A stretch of 64,000 bases of DNA from NCBI GenBank assembly GCA_039621445.1, contig CP154954.1, forward strand, positions 30,818,395 to 30,882,394. Direction: 5' to 3'. Position numbers and translations under genes: made by a program. The notes below the pieces were generated by a model that made no database searches, was not told the origin of the DNA, and was given only the letters and a program-made list of their open reading frames with translations. This document shows positions 44,501 to 54,579 of the stretch, piece by piece (the stretch's first letter is position 1; each line of letters begins with the position of its first letter). The DNA is from Euglena gracilis. Its lineage: Eukaryota > Euglenida > Euglenophyceae > Euglenales.

Positions 44501-47315
44501 CGTGTGTTGTCAGTCTGTGTTGCGGTTTCGCCCCAGGCTGGCAGGTGGGGCATCGTCAGGGGTGACGACCCTGCCAACCCTCGTCCCCGACCGCTCTTGT
44601 CTGTGTGGTGCAGACCGTTACAAACGAGCTCTGCGTCACCCTCCCGGGGGTGGGGGAGGGGGGGGGGGGCTGAAAAAAACCGGCCCCAAAAACAAGGCAG
44701 CGCGGGACGGAAAAATGGTCCACTACCTACGGGGCACCCTCCGGGACAGCACCCTTTGGGGAGGGCGAGACAAGGCCCTTTCGGTGTGGAAAGAGGCAAA
44801 AATTGCCGAAAATACGGACGGCACCCGAAGGCTTGGGGCGCGAGTACCCAAATTAAGCCGCCGGTCCTGGGGTCGCAGCACCAACCCCTGGGGGAGGGGG
44901 TGGCCTGAGCCGCCGGTTGCTCAGTAGAACTGCCGCGGGTTTAGCCCACAAAATGGGGCGCTGGGGGCGAGGCATGGGGGTGCGAAACAACCGCGCCATG
45001 CAATTCTGGGAAAAATGCCATGGAAAGCTCCATGGGACGCAGGGTCACTGCGTAAATCTCTCTTCTGAATCGGTGTTGCTGGGGGAACTCCTTGGGGGGA
45101 ACTCCTTGCCGACCCGAGAGTGTGTGCTTGTGGGGGAAGTGTGTTGTCAGTCGGTGTGGGCGCGTGTGTTGTCAGTCTGTGTTGCGGTTTCGCCCCAGGC
45201 TGGCAGGTGGGGCATCGTCAGGGGTGACGACCCTGCCAACCCTCGTCCCCGACCGCTCTTGTCTGTGTGGTGCAGACCGTTACAAACGAGCTCTGCGTCA
45301 CCCTCCCGGGGGTGGGGGAGGGGGGGGGGGCTGAAAAAAACCGGCCCCAAAAACAAGGCAGCGCGGGACGGAAAAATGGTCCACTACCTACGGGGCACCC
45401 TCCGGGACAGCACCCTTTGGGGAGGGCGAGACAAGGCCCTTTCGGTGTGGAAAGAGGCAAAAATTGCCGAAAAATACGGACGGCACCCGAAGGCTTGGGG
45501 CGCGAGTACCCAAATTAAGCCGCCGGTCCTGGGGTCGCAGCACCAACCCCTGGGGGAGGGGGTGGCCTGAGCCGCCGGTTGCTCAGTAGAACTGCCGCGG
45601 GTTTAGCCCACAAAATGGGGCGCTGGGGGCGAGGCATGGGGGTGCGAAACAACCGCGCCATGCAATTCTGGGAAAAATGCCATGGAAAGCTCCATGGGAC
45701 GCAGGGTCACTGCGTAAATCTCTCTTCTGAATCGGTGTTGCTGGGGGAACTCCTTGGGGGGAACTCCTTGCCGACCCGAGAGTGTGTGCTTGTGGGGGAA
45801 GTGTGTTGTCAGTCGGTGTGGGCGCGTGTGTTGTCAGTCTGTGTTGCGGTTTCGCCCCAGGCTGGCAGGTGGGGCATCGTCAGGGGTGACGACCCTGCCA
45901 ACCCTCGTCCCCGACCGCTCTTGTCTGTGTGGTGCAGACCGTTACAAACGAGCTCTGCGTCACCCTCCCGGGGGTGGGGGAGGGGGGGGGGCTGAAAAAA
46001 ACCGGCCCCAAAAACAAGGCAGCGCGGGACGGAAAAATGGTCCACTACCTACGGGGCACCCTCCGGGACAGCACCCTTTGGGGAGGGCGAGACAAGGCCC
46101 TTTCGGTGTGGAAAGAGGCAAAAATTGCCGAAAAATACGGACGGCACCCGAAGGCTTGGGGCGCGAGTACCCAAATTAAGCCACCGGTCCTGGGGTCGCA
46201 GCACCAACCCCTGGGGGAGGGGGTGGCCTGAGCCGCCGGTTGCTCAGTAGAACTGCCGCGGGTTTAGCCCACAAAATGGGGCGCTGGGGGCGAGGCATGG
46301 GGGTGCGAAACAACCGCGCCATGCAATTCTGGGAAAAATGCCATGGAAAGCTCCATGGGACGCAGGGTCACTGCGTAAATCTCTCTTCTGAATCGGTGTT
46401 GCTGGGGGAACTCCTTGGGGGGAACTCCTTGCCGACCCGAGAGTGTGTGCTTGTGGGGGAACCGTGTTGTCAGTCGGTGTGGGCGCGTGTGTTGTCAGTC
46501 TGTGTTGCGGTTTCGCCCCAGGCTGGCAGGTGGGGCATCGTCAGGGGTGACGACCCTGCCAACCCTCGTCCCCGACCGCTCTTGTCTGTGTGGTGCAGAC
46601 CGTTACAAACGAGCTCTGCGTCACCCTCCCGGGGGTGGGGGAGGGGGGGGCTGAAAAAAACCGGCCCCAAAAACAAGGCAGCGCGGGACGGAAAAATGGT
46701 CCACTACCTACGGGGCACCCTCCGGGACAGCACCCTTTGGGGAGGGCGAGACAAGGCCCTTTCGGTGTGGAAAGAGGCAAAAATTGCCGAAAAATACGGA
46801 CGGCACCCGAAGGCTTGGGGCGCGAGTACCCAAATTAAGCCGCCGGTCCTGGGGTCGCAGCACCAACCCCTGGGGGAGGGGGTGGCCTGAGCCGCCGGTT
46901 GCTCAGTAGAACTGCCGCGGGTTTAGCCCACAAAATGGGGCGCTGGGGGCGAGGCATGGGGGTGCGAAACAACCGCGCCATGCAATTCTGGAAAAATTCC
47001 ATGGAAAGCTCCATGGGACGCAGGGTCACTGCGTAAATCTCTCTTCTGAATCGGTGTTGCTGGGGGAACTCCTTGGGGGGAACTCCTTGCCGACCCGAGA
47101 GTGTGTGCTTGTGGGGGAAGTGTGTTGTCAGTCGGTGTGGGCGCGTGTGTTGTCAGTCTGTGTTGCGGTTTCGCCCCAGGCTGGCAGGTGGGGCATCGTC
47201 AGGGGTGACGACCCTGCCAACCCTCGTCCCCGACCGCTCTTGTCTGTGTGGTGCAGACCGTTACAAACGAGCTCTGCGTCACCCTCCCGGGGGTGGGGGG
47301 GGGGCTGAAAAAAAC
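38537..47315 (+). repeat. Satellite array, ~13.3 copies of a 661-bp unit
   Basis: Corresponding points recur every 659-662 bp (for example 38970, 39631, 40292, 40952, 41613, 42273, 42935, 43594, 44255, 44917, 45579, 46240). Copies are almost identical; most variation is the length of one G run after CCCGGGGGTGGG, plus a few point changes and one 1-nt deletion near 44810. The first copy has a few extra differences. The array begins after a C run and stops mid-unit at GGCTGAAAAAAAC, where a CT/CA microsatellite takes over. Open frames of 100-217 codons shift between copies with G-run length, so coding is unlikely. It lies between the last recognised helicase exon and candidate exons downstream. 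Confidence 0.95.
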
Positions 47316-47480
47316 TCTCTCTCTCTCTCTCTCTCACATCACATCACATCGCATCGCATCGCATCACATCAAATCACATCACACCACATCACATCACACA
47401 CACATGCACACAAGCACGCATGCGCACACCCACCCACCCTCCACACACATCATACACATGCACACACACACACATCGCGC
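47316..47480. repeat. CT, ATCAC and CA microsatellite block
   Basis: A (CT)n run, then CATCACATCG-type pentamer repeats, then CA-rich sequence. It directly joins the satellite edge and ends 9 nt before a helicase donor at 47488. Confidence 0.9.
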
Positions 47481-47488
47481 GCACACAC

Positions 47489-47611
47489 CATATTGACGAA
47501 GCGGATCTGGAAGCCGGTCTCGCCACCAAGCTCTTGTCCCCGCTCGCTGGAGATGTACTCCGGGATGGTGATGGCGGAGATGCGGCGCGGCTGTGTCGCC
47601 CACAGCACCCC
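47489..47611 (-). CDS. Helicase gene, motif Ia/Ib exon
   Basis: Acceptor GCCCTGAG, donor ATG|GTGTGT. Reads GVLWATQPRRISAITIPEYI, SSERGQELGGETGFQIRFVN. TQPRRISAI and the GE..G..IRF block are typical. The start by GVLW is slightly longer than usual, so the acceptor is not certain. Confidence 0.8.
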
Positions 47612-50600
47612 CTCAGGGCTGACCCACACCGCGAACAGGGTCGAGAGGGTGCCTTGCCCAACCGGCTTCACCATCCAGGCCTGCCCCCCCCCAACCCCAC
47701 ATGTCCCAACAACGCCGAGGCCGGCCTGAGCACAATGATCTGGCGGTCTCCGGGGACGATGTTCGCATCCAGGAGGAACTGCGGGATGAGGGTGGTCTTC
47801 CCTGTGAGTTGGAAGGACCGGGGAAGATACCCGACACACAACGCTTTCCCAAACAGAAATTGATGCCACAGGAAAAGCACTTCGGCGGGGTCACAATGTG
47901 AGTATTACACAGTTGTAATATTGTTGGAGGAATTTCGACTCGACTAATTTTCTTAGTTATTCAAACACACACACAAAGAATCAAATCGTTCTATTGAAGG
48001 TTGAAGACTTCAAAGGAAATGCTTCCAATTATGACACAGCAGGGTCGTTTTGCAGAGGCCCTTTACCGTTCGACAAATGATCTGAAAAAAAAACTTGCAA
48101 AACGTATGTGAGAAATGGTCGCCAGGAATTAAAGTTTCAAACCAAGGGTCAGAGCTGAGGCTTGTAAACCCTGTTCTGTCAAGGCTCTGTGAAGGGCAGA
48201 CAGAAGGTGTCATACCACACCCCGTCCCGCCTGAGATGACGGTCACCTTGTTGTCCGCCACCGCCCGCACCAGCTGCAGGTTTTCTTTGTCCATTGGAGA
48301 CCAGGGGCTGAGAAGGGAGGGGGGAGGTTGAGCAGATGCCTGGGACCCCGAGTTGGCGCTCCACCTCCCAGGCAGAACAAACGCCCGGATATAGAAACCC
48401 TGGCCACCTCCTCGCGGACGAAGTACGACGGCATCGCCTTGCTCCGGGCGGAGTACTTCTGCTCGTTGCGCCGCAGGCACTCCACGGCAAAGTCCGCCGG
48501 GCTCATGGCCGGCGGGCGGCGCTGCTCCGCGGGCTTGGGGGGCTGCGTACAGACACAGCGATGCTGGCGGGGAAAAAAATGCTGTTGGGCAGGGGGGGGT
48601 GACAGGGGGGGTGTCAGCAACACGTGGTGGCAACGGAACGGTGAACTGACGAACAACACCAGGAAGTGGCTCTAAACACAACAACTGCAGGAGTCAAATT
48701 AATAATTTACCACGGAAAACAGGCTCTTCTGCTGGGTCTTCGGAAAATGCGTACCTCGTCCAACCCAAGATGATATTTGCGGCGCACCAGGAAACTCACA
48801 AACAGAAAACTTGAGGGGTCCAACAAAGACGCCCAGGGGGGCTCCAGGGTGTGCCACACAGCTGGGACGAGCCCCACACCGCCGGGGCGGGGGCGGGGGC
48901 GGGGGCGGGGGCGGGGGCGGGGGCGGGGGCGGGGGCGGGGGCGGGGGCCAGGGCCGGAGCGGGGGGTGACGATGCGGCCGGGGCAGCCGCTGCGGTCTCC
49001 GCCGGGGGGGCAGTGGGTGGGGCCACCGCCTCCTCCTTGACCCAGAACGGGATGAACGGCTGCGGGCGACGCCAGCCCCGGGGGGGGGGGGTGGCCCACC
49101 TCCTCGGTTGCAAACCCTGTTCTTGGTTCTTGTTCTTGTTCTTGGTTGGGGTGGAAGGCGTTGCCTGCCGGCCCCCAGAGTTCTAGCTGGAGGGCAGGGG
49201 GGGGGGGCTGGCGTCGGAGGGGCATAGGGGTTCAGCTTGGAGTTGGTCGCCAACACACTCCTGCTGCCGGGCAGCCGCTGTGGGGGGGCAGGGGTGGGTG
49301 GAGGTGGAGGCAGGCAGGCAAGGACAGTCATCCCCTTTTTTTGGTCTCCGGTGGGATCCGGTGGGATCCGGTGGGATCCGGTGGGATCCGGTGGGATCCG
49401 GTGGGATCCGGTGGGGTTCCGGTGGGTTGCCTTGGGGGGGGGGCTGGGGAAAAAGCACACGCAGCAAGGTGGATTGACCGGATAATCTTGTTGCATCATG
49501 CAGTGGGTGCACAGCATAACCACATGCATGGCCCCCGGGGTCAGGGTCTTGGCCTCTATTTTTTTTGTCCCACATGAGTCACCTTTTGGCTTTGTTTAAT
49601 GGGCCCAGCCAGGTGCTCGGGATCTTTTGCCCCGTCGCCACGTGGGATCACCACATGACTATGCAGTAATAGTGAATAGGTCCTTGTTTATGTAACAGAA
49701 AGCCAAAGCCTGAAGAGTGGAGTCGTTCATATGCAAACGGTCAGAGGTTTGGATGGGTTGAGAAAGCACACATCCAGCAACCTCCTGGAAAGGGTTTTAA
49801 ATGTTAAGTGCTTTCTCAATCATGTCCAAGCAAGGAGAAAGACCGCTCGGCCTGTGCAGCAGACCGGGGGGCCAACAAATAGCCGATGGCTATGGGTGCT
49901 AAAATTGGAAATTGACTTGTAATCCAGCCATTTCAGAAATGCTCTCACTTGGCCCAGAGGGCGCCTGTCATAAAAATCTGGATTGAAATGAAAATTTTCT
50001 CTTTTGTTATTTTTAGCAAACCGTTTAATGTCTTTCACCAGTTGTTAGCCCCATTTAGATTTCCTCGGCGCCTTTCACTTGTCATTGGGCCGGAAATAAA
50101 AAAAAATAGAGATGAAATGGCTGTCCATGCGCGTCTTCCACCACTGCACCCTGCCAGCAGTGGAGGTTGGGGCAGGAATCTGGGGAGGAAGTGTGATGTA
50201 CTTCTCCCATTCTGAAGCATCCACAAGTGGGACAAGGCTCTTAAATGTTGCCACTGCTGAAAGCTTTGACAACGTCGCGACAGAACTCTTCCTGTTTGGA
50301 ACCCTTGAGCAAAAAAGATTCCATCGTTGCCCTCGCAGGTCGCTTGGGAGAGGGTTCTTCGCCATCGTTCTCTCGTTTCTTTGGAGAATCCAATGGGGCT
50401 TGCAACTGTGCAAGGAAAGAAACTGGGTAAATGCAAAAAAAAATCCTATGCACCTGGATGACTATCGGTGCCTGAGATTGTTGTACTGGTTGTGGTTGTT
50501 GTGATGCTTTCGCATCCCTCAGCTTGACTTTCCGACAATGTTCTGTCTCAAAGAATTTCTTCTCCCCATCCCCACCGGAGCGATAATAATAGCCATTGCA

Positions 50601-53600
50601 ATGTTGCTTCAAAGACGTGCTGCTGGGAACCAAGAATTTAGCACATAGGGTGCAATACACTTTCCCTGGAGCAAAGCAACGGACTTTTAACAAACTAATC
50701 CTTTGTGAAACAACACCTGGGAATGTGTTTCCTTCATGATCTGTGACTGTGATGTCAGTGAATCCTTCGCTTGCAGCCCAAGCAACCCATTGCTGTACAT
50801 CCCTCTTTGCAGCATGAGACCTTGGGGCCATAAATCCAGAAGAAAAATCTGTGCAGGGAAAAAATGCCCGGTGGGATCCGGTGGGATATCCCGTGGGATC
50901 CGGTGGGATCCGGTGGGATCCGGTGGGAACCCACTAGTCAAATGGTCAAGAAATCCCCGGTGGGATCCGGTGGGATCCGGTGGGATCCGGTGGGATCCGG
51001 TGGGATCCGGTGGCTGTCCTTGCCTGGAGGCAGGGCCTCAGAGCGAGGCGTTCCCCACTCTGATTCCCAAAAAGGGACCCCACCCACTGCCCATGTGGTC
51101 CAGCGTGAAGCAGCACACAAATGGAAAGTCCCAAATATTCAAGGCTTGTTCATTGCCATGTTATGTTCGGGGGAGCGGAGGGCGAACCACCGGGAGGGAA
51201 TCCACACACCTTCGTTGCGGGGGGCACACTCTCCTCTGGGGCGGGCACGACCTCCTCCGCGGCGGCCGAGGGAGAGGTGAGGCCGTCGCCAGCCACGGGG
51301 GTGGGCGCCTCCTTCTCCTCCAGGGCGGGCCGCTCCAGCCGCAGCTGCTTCATCGCCTTCCACGCCTCGTACCTGAGAGGGGACCAAAGGGGAGGCGGTC
51401 TGGGCGGGGGGAAGCGGCAGAGCCAAGCTGAAACCAGGCGGGGGTGCTTCTTCGGTGGCATGGCGTGGTGACGACGCAGCTGTTCCCTAAAACATGGTAT
51501 ATCCCCTCCGGTTTTGTTTTGATTTGCGAACATGCACATTTCAACCTATTCCCCAACGCCAATGTACAACATGTCCACTCGGTATCTGCCTTTTGGCGGA
51601 AGGGAGAGGCAACGAGCGGAACAGGCGTCGGGGGCTCACACCGGGTCACGAGGGAGGGGTGGTCACTCAGCCAGACGAAGCCCTTGAACAGCGTCGGGTT
51701 GACGCCGCCGGCCTTGTCCGCCGCCCAGTGCAGCGACAACACCGCGTCGCGCACCGTGATATGCGGGAAGAACGCCACGCCCTGCAGCTCCTTGGGCAGC
51801 CTGGGCAGCATGGGGCGGGGTCGGCACCGCCCATGATGTAGGCGGGCACATGCACGTGTGCGCACGTGTGTCAACGTCACATGCGTGCACACGTGTGCGC
51901 GCACGTGCCTGCGTGCACATGCACGCACGATGGGGAATGCCTGAAGGCAACAGAGTAAAATAATGCATTGATGGGATGGTTCTGGACAACCTGGAAAAAG
52001 CCTGAAAATTTGCCAAGAAATTTTTGCGGAAACCCACAAAAAGGCAAGGAAAAATTGAACAACATTTCTTCTAGAATCTGTCCCGTTCCCAGTGCACACA
52101 CTTCCATCGCGTTGCAGACTTTTCCCTGCACATCAGGTTCTGCAGCAGAACTTGAACAGACCACATCTCCTTGCGATTTGATTAAATTGATACAATGACT
52201 CACGTGTGAACACAGCAATGGATTCACCACCCTACAGCAAACAAAGGTCCAAAAACCCCCCCAAAAAGAACACAACGAAGAAATTAAATGCCACTGAACG
52301 GAGGAAGGAATGAGAGGAGTGCTGATGTGCCAATGTTCGTGTTCCAGCCCGTGGGGCCCTACGGGCTTCACAGACCGGAAGGCGAGCCCCAAGTCCTTGG
52401 CGTTCTTCTGGAAGCCGACCATGCCCCCCTGCAGGTGGATCATCGCCGTGATGACGTCACCCACGGCCCAGGGCTCAGTGTAGGCCTCCGACTTGTCCGC
52501 CGTCCGCTTCGTTCCTGTGGTAGAAGCACTCCAGGCGGGCCATCAATCCACCGGCAAATGCAAGAGACAATCTCACAGCTGAGAAAATTGCCGTTGTTTC
52601 GAATGAACATTAAGGCGTATGTCTGCACATTGTCAACTCCAAAAAAAATTCAGGGAATTATTTGAAAATAATTTTGGGAATGAGTCATCAGGCTGGCCAT
52701 AGCTCCTTTTTTCTTTCTTTGCGCGTTGATGTTTCTTCTCTCTCACCTTGTTTCTCTCCTGTTGTGAACCCTTTTGATTCAGCACTGCGGGCATTCCTTA
52801 AATGTCCACAGCTGGCATTTTGGGGGGGTGCCAACTCCTCAAAGCACTCAAAACACATTTTTCTTGCGGAAAGCATCAAATAAATCATAAAAATACCATG
52901 CTTGACCATTTCAAACAACTTTCTAATTATTCTCTGATAACATTTCTAAATATCACCTCTCTAACTTGGAACATTTCTGTTTAAATTTCAATCAACTCTC
53001 GGGGCAGGGGCAATCAACAGCGAAAGTTCTGGCAGGTGTCCCCACTGTGGGTGTGGTGCAAGGCGGGGGCTCGGCCACACCGTCGCTGTACAGGCCGAAG
53101 GATGTCAGCGTCCGGCCCAGCGTCATCTGCGAGTCCACCGCCCCCCAGCCCACCGCACACTCCCCTGCCTGCACCACCTTGACGGAGAACACCGCGCAGC
53201 CCTTGTCCAGGCCGTGGGTCGCCTGCGCTGCGGCCCACTGCGTCGGGTCGGCGGCGTGGCAGACGGAGGGGGCCACAAGGCGGAAGTTGTGCTGCATCCT
53301 GTGGGGGGGGGTACCCGTGAAAGATGGGGGGGGGGGCATCACTGAGGAAAGGGAGATTGTACAGAGATCCAGGCTGTGCGCTGCGGCAGAGGCAGGACAA
53401 ATTCTTCAGACGGCCCATTAAAATGACGTCCATACTGAACTGTGCATCTCAGGAATGGCAACGATACTCAATCAATGCAAGTAGATTTAGCTTGCTCGCA
53501 TTCAAGCAAAGCAAACTCAAATCACAATATTCCCTCCCTGGCAATTTGTCCCCTTCGGGAACTTTGTCCCAATGACGCCGCATCCCCGCAGTAATGCACC

Positions 53601-53772
53601 ACTTGAGCTGGGAAACGGCGGTGCCCTGCCTCGGTGGGATTATGAGGATGGGGAGGCAGCAGACCGGTCACTCAGGAAGTCAGGGTCCAGGCTGGAGACA
53701 TCTGGGACGTGCATTTGGATGGCCTTCTTGCCGGCCGGGGGGCCTGGGACAGCGGGGACGCCCCAGTCAGTC
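47489..53772 (-). CDS. SPRY-domain DExH-box RNA helicase, partial (ten joined exons)
   Basis: Ten exons join with every phase in agreement: 53772-53665, 53298-53081, 52514-52376, 51800-51642, 51372-51210, 49059-48880, 48542-48408, 48273-48216, 47801-47734 and 47611-47489, about 450 codons. The SPRY domain runs over exons 2-4: HNFRLVAPSV, GWGAVDSQMTLGRTLTSFG, YSDGTKRTADKSEAYTEPW, GDVITA..LQGG, KDLGLAFRLPKELQGVAFFP and FVWLSDHPS. A charged and Ala-Pro-rich linker follows. The helicase core begins MPSYFVREELVRAVADNKVT, VISGGTGCGKTTLIPQFLL (motif I) and TQPRRISAI (motif Ia/Ib), GQELGGETGFQIRF. Motifs II-VI are not seen in the window. Such enzymes unwind RNA or ribonucleoprotein; SPRY domains bind proteins. 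Earlier exons at 56.4-60.7 kb may be its N-terminus. Confidence 0.85.
47734..47801 (-). CDS. Helicase gene, post-motif I exon
   Basis: Acceptor TTGGAACTCACAG gives KTTLIPQFLLDANIVPGDRQ, II; donor ATT|GTGCTC. The KTT and PQFLL sequence is diagnostic for DExH helicases. Confidence 0.85.
48216..48273 (-). CDS. Helicase gene, motif I exon
   Basis: Acceptor AACCTGCAG, donor TGTG|GTATGA. Reads LVRAVADNKVTVISGGTGCG, with the split GKT completed by the next exon. Confidence 0.85.
48408..48542 (-). CDS. Helicase gene, pre-motif I exon
   Basis: Acceptor TGTCTGTACGCAG, donor GAGGAG|GTGGCC. Reads PPKPAEQRRPPAMSPADFAV, ECLRRNEQKYSARSKAMPSY, FVREE. The next exon continues the helix without a gap relative to other DExH helicases. 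Confidence 0.75.
48880..49059 (-). CDS. Helicase gene, Ala-Pro repeat exon
   Basis: Acceptor GTCGCCCGCAG; PFIPFWVKEEAVAPPTAPPA then alanine/proline sequence ending in about ten Ala-Pro dipeptides; donor GGCG|GTGTGG. The dipeptides are encoded by a GCCCCC hexamer repeat (48888-48950), so its length may vary between individuals. 180 nt, phase 0. Confidence 0.7.
49351..49410. repeat. GTGGGATCCG decamer array 1
   Basis: Six perfect 10-bp units followed by two decayed ones. It lies in the same helicase intron as arrays 2 and 3. Confidence 0.95.
50241..50831 (-). CDS. CGGBP1-like BED-type zinc-finger protein, nested in helicase intron
   Basis: The frame reads VQQWVAWAASEGFTDITVTD then a C-x2-C...H...H module: VYCTLCAKFLVPSSTSLKQH and FFETEHCRKVK. 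Then come a glutamine-rich linker, PKRP, and KQEEFCRDVVKAFSSGNI. This is the layout of CGGBP1-like proteins, which derive from hAT transposases: a BED-like finger, linker and start of the 'ANIP' dimerisation segment. Two in-frame GT-AG introns of 51 nt (50666-50716) and 48 nt (50406-50453) can be removed; the first joins NTFP to GKVYCTLC. After SGNI a stop occurs, but a +1 frame continues FKSLVPLVDASEWEKYITLP, PQIPAPTSTAG (to about 50150), matching the expected continuation. So it is either frameshifted or a sequence error. The start at 50831 is the first Met. Confidence 0.65.
   Translation of the reverse strand: MAPRSHAAKRDVQQWVAWAASEGFTDITVTDHEGNTFPGVVSQRISLLKVRCFAPGKVYCTLCAKFLVPSSTSLKQHCNGYYYRSGGDGEKKFFETEHCRKVKLRDAKASQQPQPVQQSQAPIVIQVHRIFFCIYPVSFLAQLQAPLDSPKKRENDGEEPSPKRPARATMESFLLKGSKQEEFCRDVVKAFSSGNI
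50871..51012. repeat. GTGGGATCCG decamer arrays 2 and 3
   Basis: Blocks at 50871-50929 and 50958-51012 of the same decamer as array 1, with an interrupting CACTAGTCAAATGG spacer. Each unit carries a GGATCC palindrome. They sit just upstream of the nested zinc-finger gene. Confidence 0.95.
51210..51372 (-). CDS. Helicase gene, charged linker exon
   Basis: Acceptor CCCCTCTCAG, donor AAG|GTGTGT. Reads YEAWKAMKQLRLERPALEEK, EAPTPVAGDGLTSPSAAAEE, VVPAPEESVPPATK. Low complexity, probably disordered. Confidence 0.75.
51642..51800 (-). CDS. Helicase gene, SPRY exon 3
   Basis: Acceptor GCTGCCCAG, donor CCCG|GTGTGA. Reads LPKELQGVAFFPHITVRDAV, LSLHWAADKAGGVNPTLFKG, FVWLSDHPSLVT, closing the SPRY fold. 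Confidence 0.85.
52376..52514 (-). CDS. Helicase gene, SPRY exon 2
   Basis: Acceptor CTTCTACCACAG, donor TTCCG|GTCTGT. Reads TKRTADKSEAYTEPWAVGDV, ITAMIHLQGGMVGFQKNAKD, LGLAFR. GDVI, the G-x-x-x-F strand and LGLAF are in the expected order. Confidence 0.85.
52662..53000. other. Helicase intron, no other gene
   Basis: AT-rich intron sequence between the SPRY exons; no coding signal. Confidence 0.4.
53081..53298 (-). CDS. Helicase gene, SPRY exon 1
   Basis: Acceptor CCCCCCACAG, donor GACG|GTGTGG. Reads MQHNFRLVAPSVCHAADPTQ, WAAAQATHGLDKGCAVFSVK, VVQAGECAVGWGAVDSQMTL, GRTLTSFGLYSDG. The GW and LG..TSFG blocks are SPRY hallmarks. Confidence 0.85.
53665..53772 (-). CDS. Helicase gene, exon before SPRY
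   Basis: Acceptor CGCCTCACACAG; reads DWGVPAVPGPPAGKKAIQMH, VPDVSSLDPDFLSD; donor GACCG|GTCTGC leaves two bases completed by the first SPRY exon. Confidence 0.65.
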
Positions 53773-53824
53773 CTGTGTGAGGCGATTTGAGTGGGTTGCC
53801 ACAGAACTCCCCCCCCCCGCCCAC

Positions 53825-53825
<1 letters not shown>

Positions 53826-53857
<32 letters not shown>

Positions 53858-53985
53858 ACACACACACACACTCTCTCTCTCTCTCTCACTCACTCACTCA
53901 CTCAGACTCATCTACACATCCCCCCACAGTGTGTGTGTGTGTGTGTGCGCGCGCGCACACACACGCGCGCGTGTGGGTGGGGGGG
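53826..53985. repeat. CA, CT, CACT and GT microsatellite block
   Basis: A (CA)n run, (CT)n, (CACT)n, (GT)n and a GCGCGC/CACACG alternation in succession. Probably intronic, just upstream of helicase exon 53665-53772. Confidence 0.95.
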
Positions 53986-54454
53986 GGCGCGTGCATGTAC
54001 AATACTTTACAGGCGGTGATGCTGGTCCCAACCGGTGTCTGACTTATATCTGTCTGGGGGGACCACCCCATGTGCAACCCCCCCCCCGCCCCCCTGTGCC
54101 AACACTCACTTAACGCCCTGGGGTTCAGCTCAGAGGCTGGAGCATTGGGTGGCTTGAAAAAAAACCTGCCAGCTGCCCCCCCCCATTGGGTTCCCTTGGA
54201 TGGAGCTACCTGAATTGGGGATATTCCCCAAAAAACTGTATACCCAAAAAAACAATTTTTGACCCGAAATTTACCCAGGCTAGCCCATTTTGCCCATTTT
54301 TGACGCATTTTTGCACCTCTGAAAGCGAAAAATTCTTTTCCATCCAGCCTCTGCATTAACAGGCATACACTCATATACATGCATTATTCCACATACACAT
54401 CTATTCATGTATATATGGATGCAGACATTTGCACAACAACACCACCGGCAAAAA

Positions 54455-54515
54455 CAACATATGATGATGATGATAATGATAATGATAATGATAACGATAA
54501 TGATAATGACAATAT
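54455..54515. repeat. GATAAT/GATGAT microsatellite
   Basis: About ten GATRAT or GATAAC hexamers in tandem. Confidence 0.9.
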
Positions 54516-54579
54516 AATCCATGCACTTGCACGCTACAAAATTATATATTTTTCCGCACATATACATCCACATGACAGC

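Noticed and set aside
38970-46890. Repeated open frames of 138-217 codons in the satellite array
   Set aside because: Frame and length change with the G-run length from copy to copy; frames on the other strand are equally open; no domain. Treated as satellite DNA.
38537-47315. Tandem 5S rRNA, spliced-leader or snRNA gene array
   Set aside because: The unit contains no recognisable 5S internal control region, spliced-leader or snRNA core sequence.
48777-49040. Plus-strand GRGRGRGRG frame
   Set aside because: It is the complement of the Ala-Pro coding repeat; splice sites and phases support only the minus strand.
53787-54113. Frames of HTHTHT and CVCVCV
   Set aside because: CA/GT microsatellite translation.
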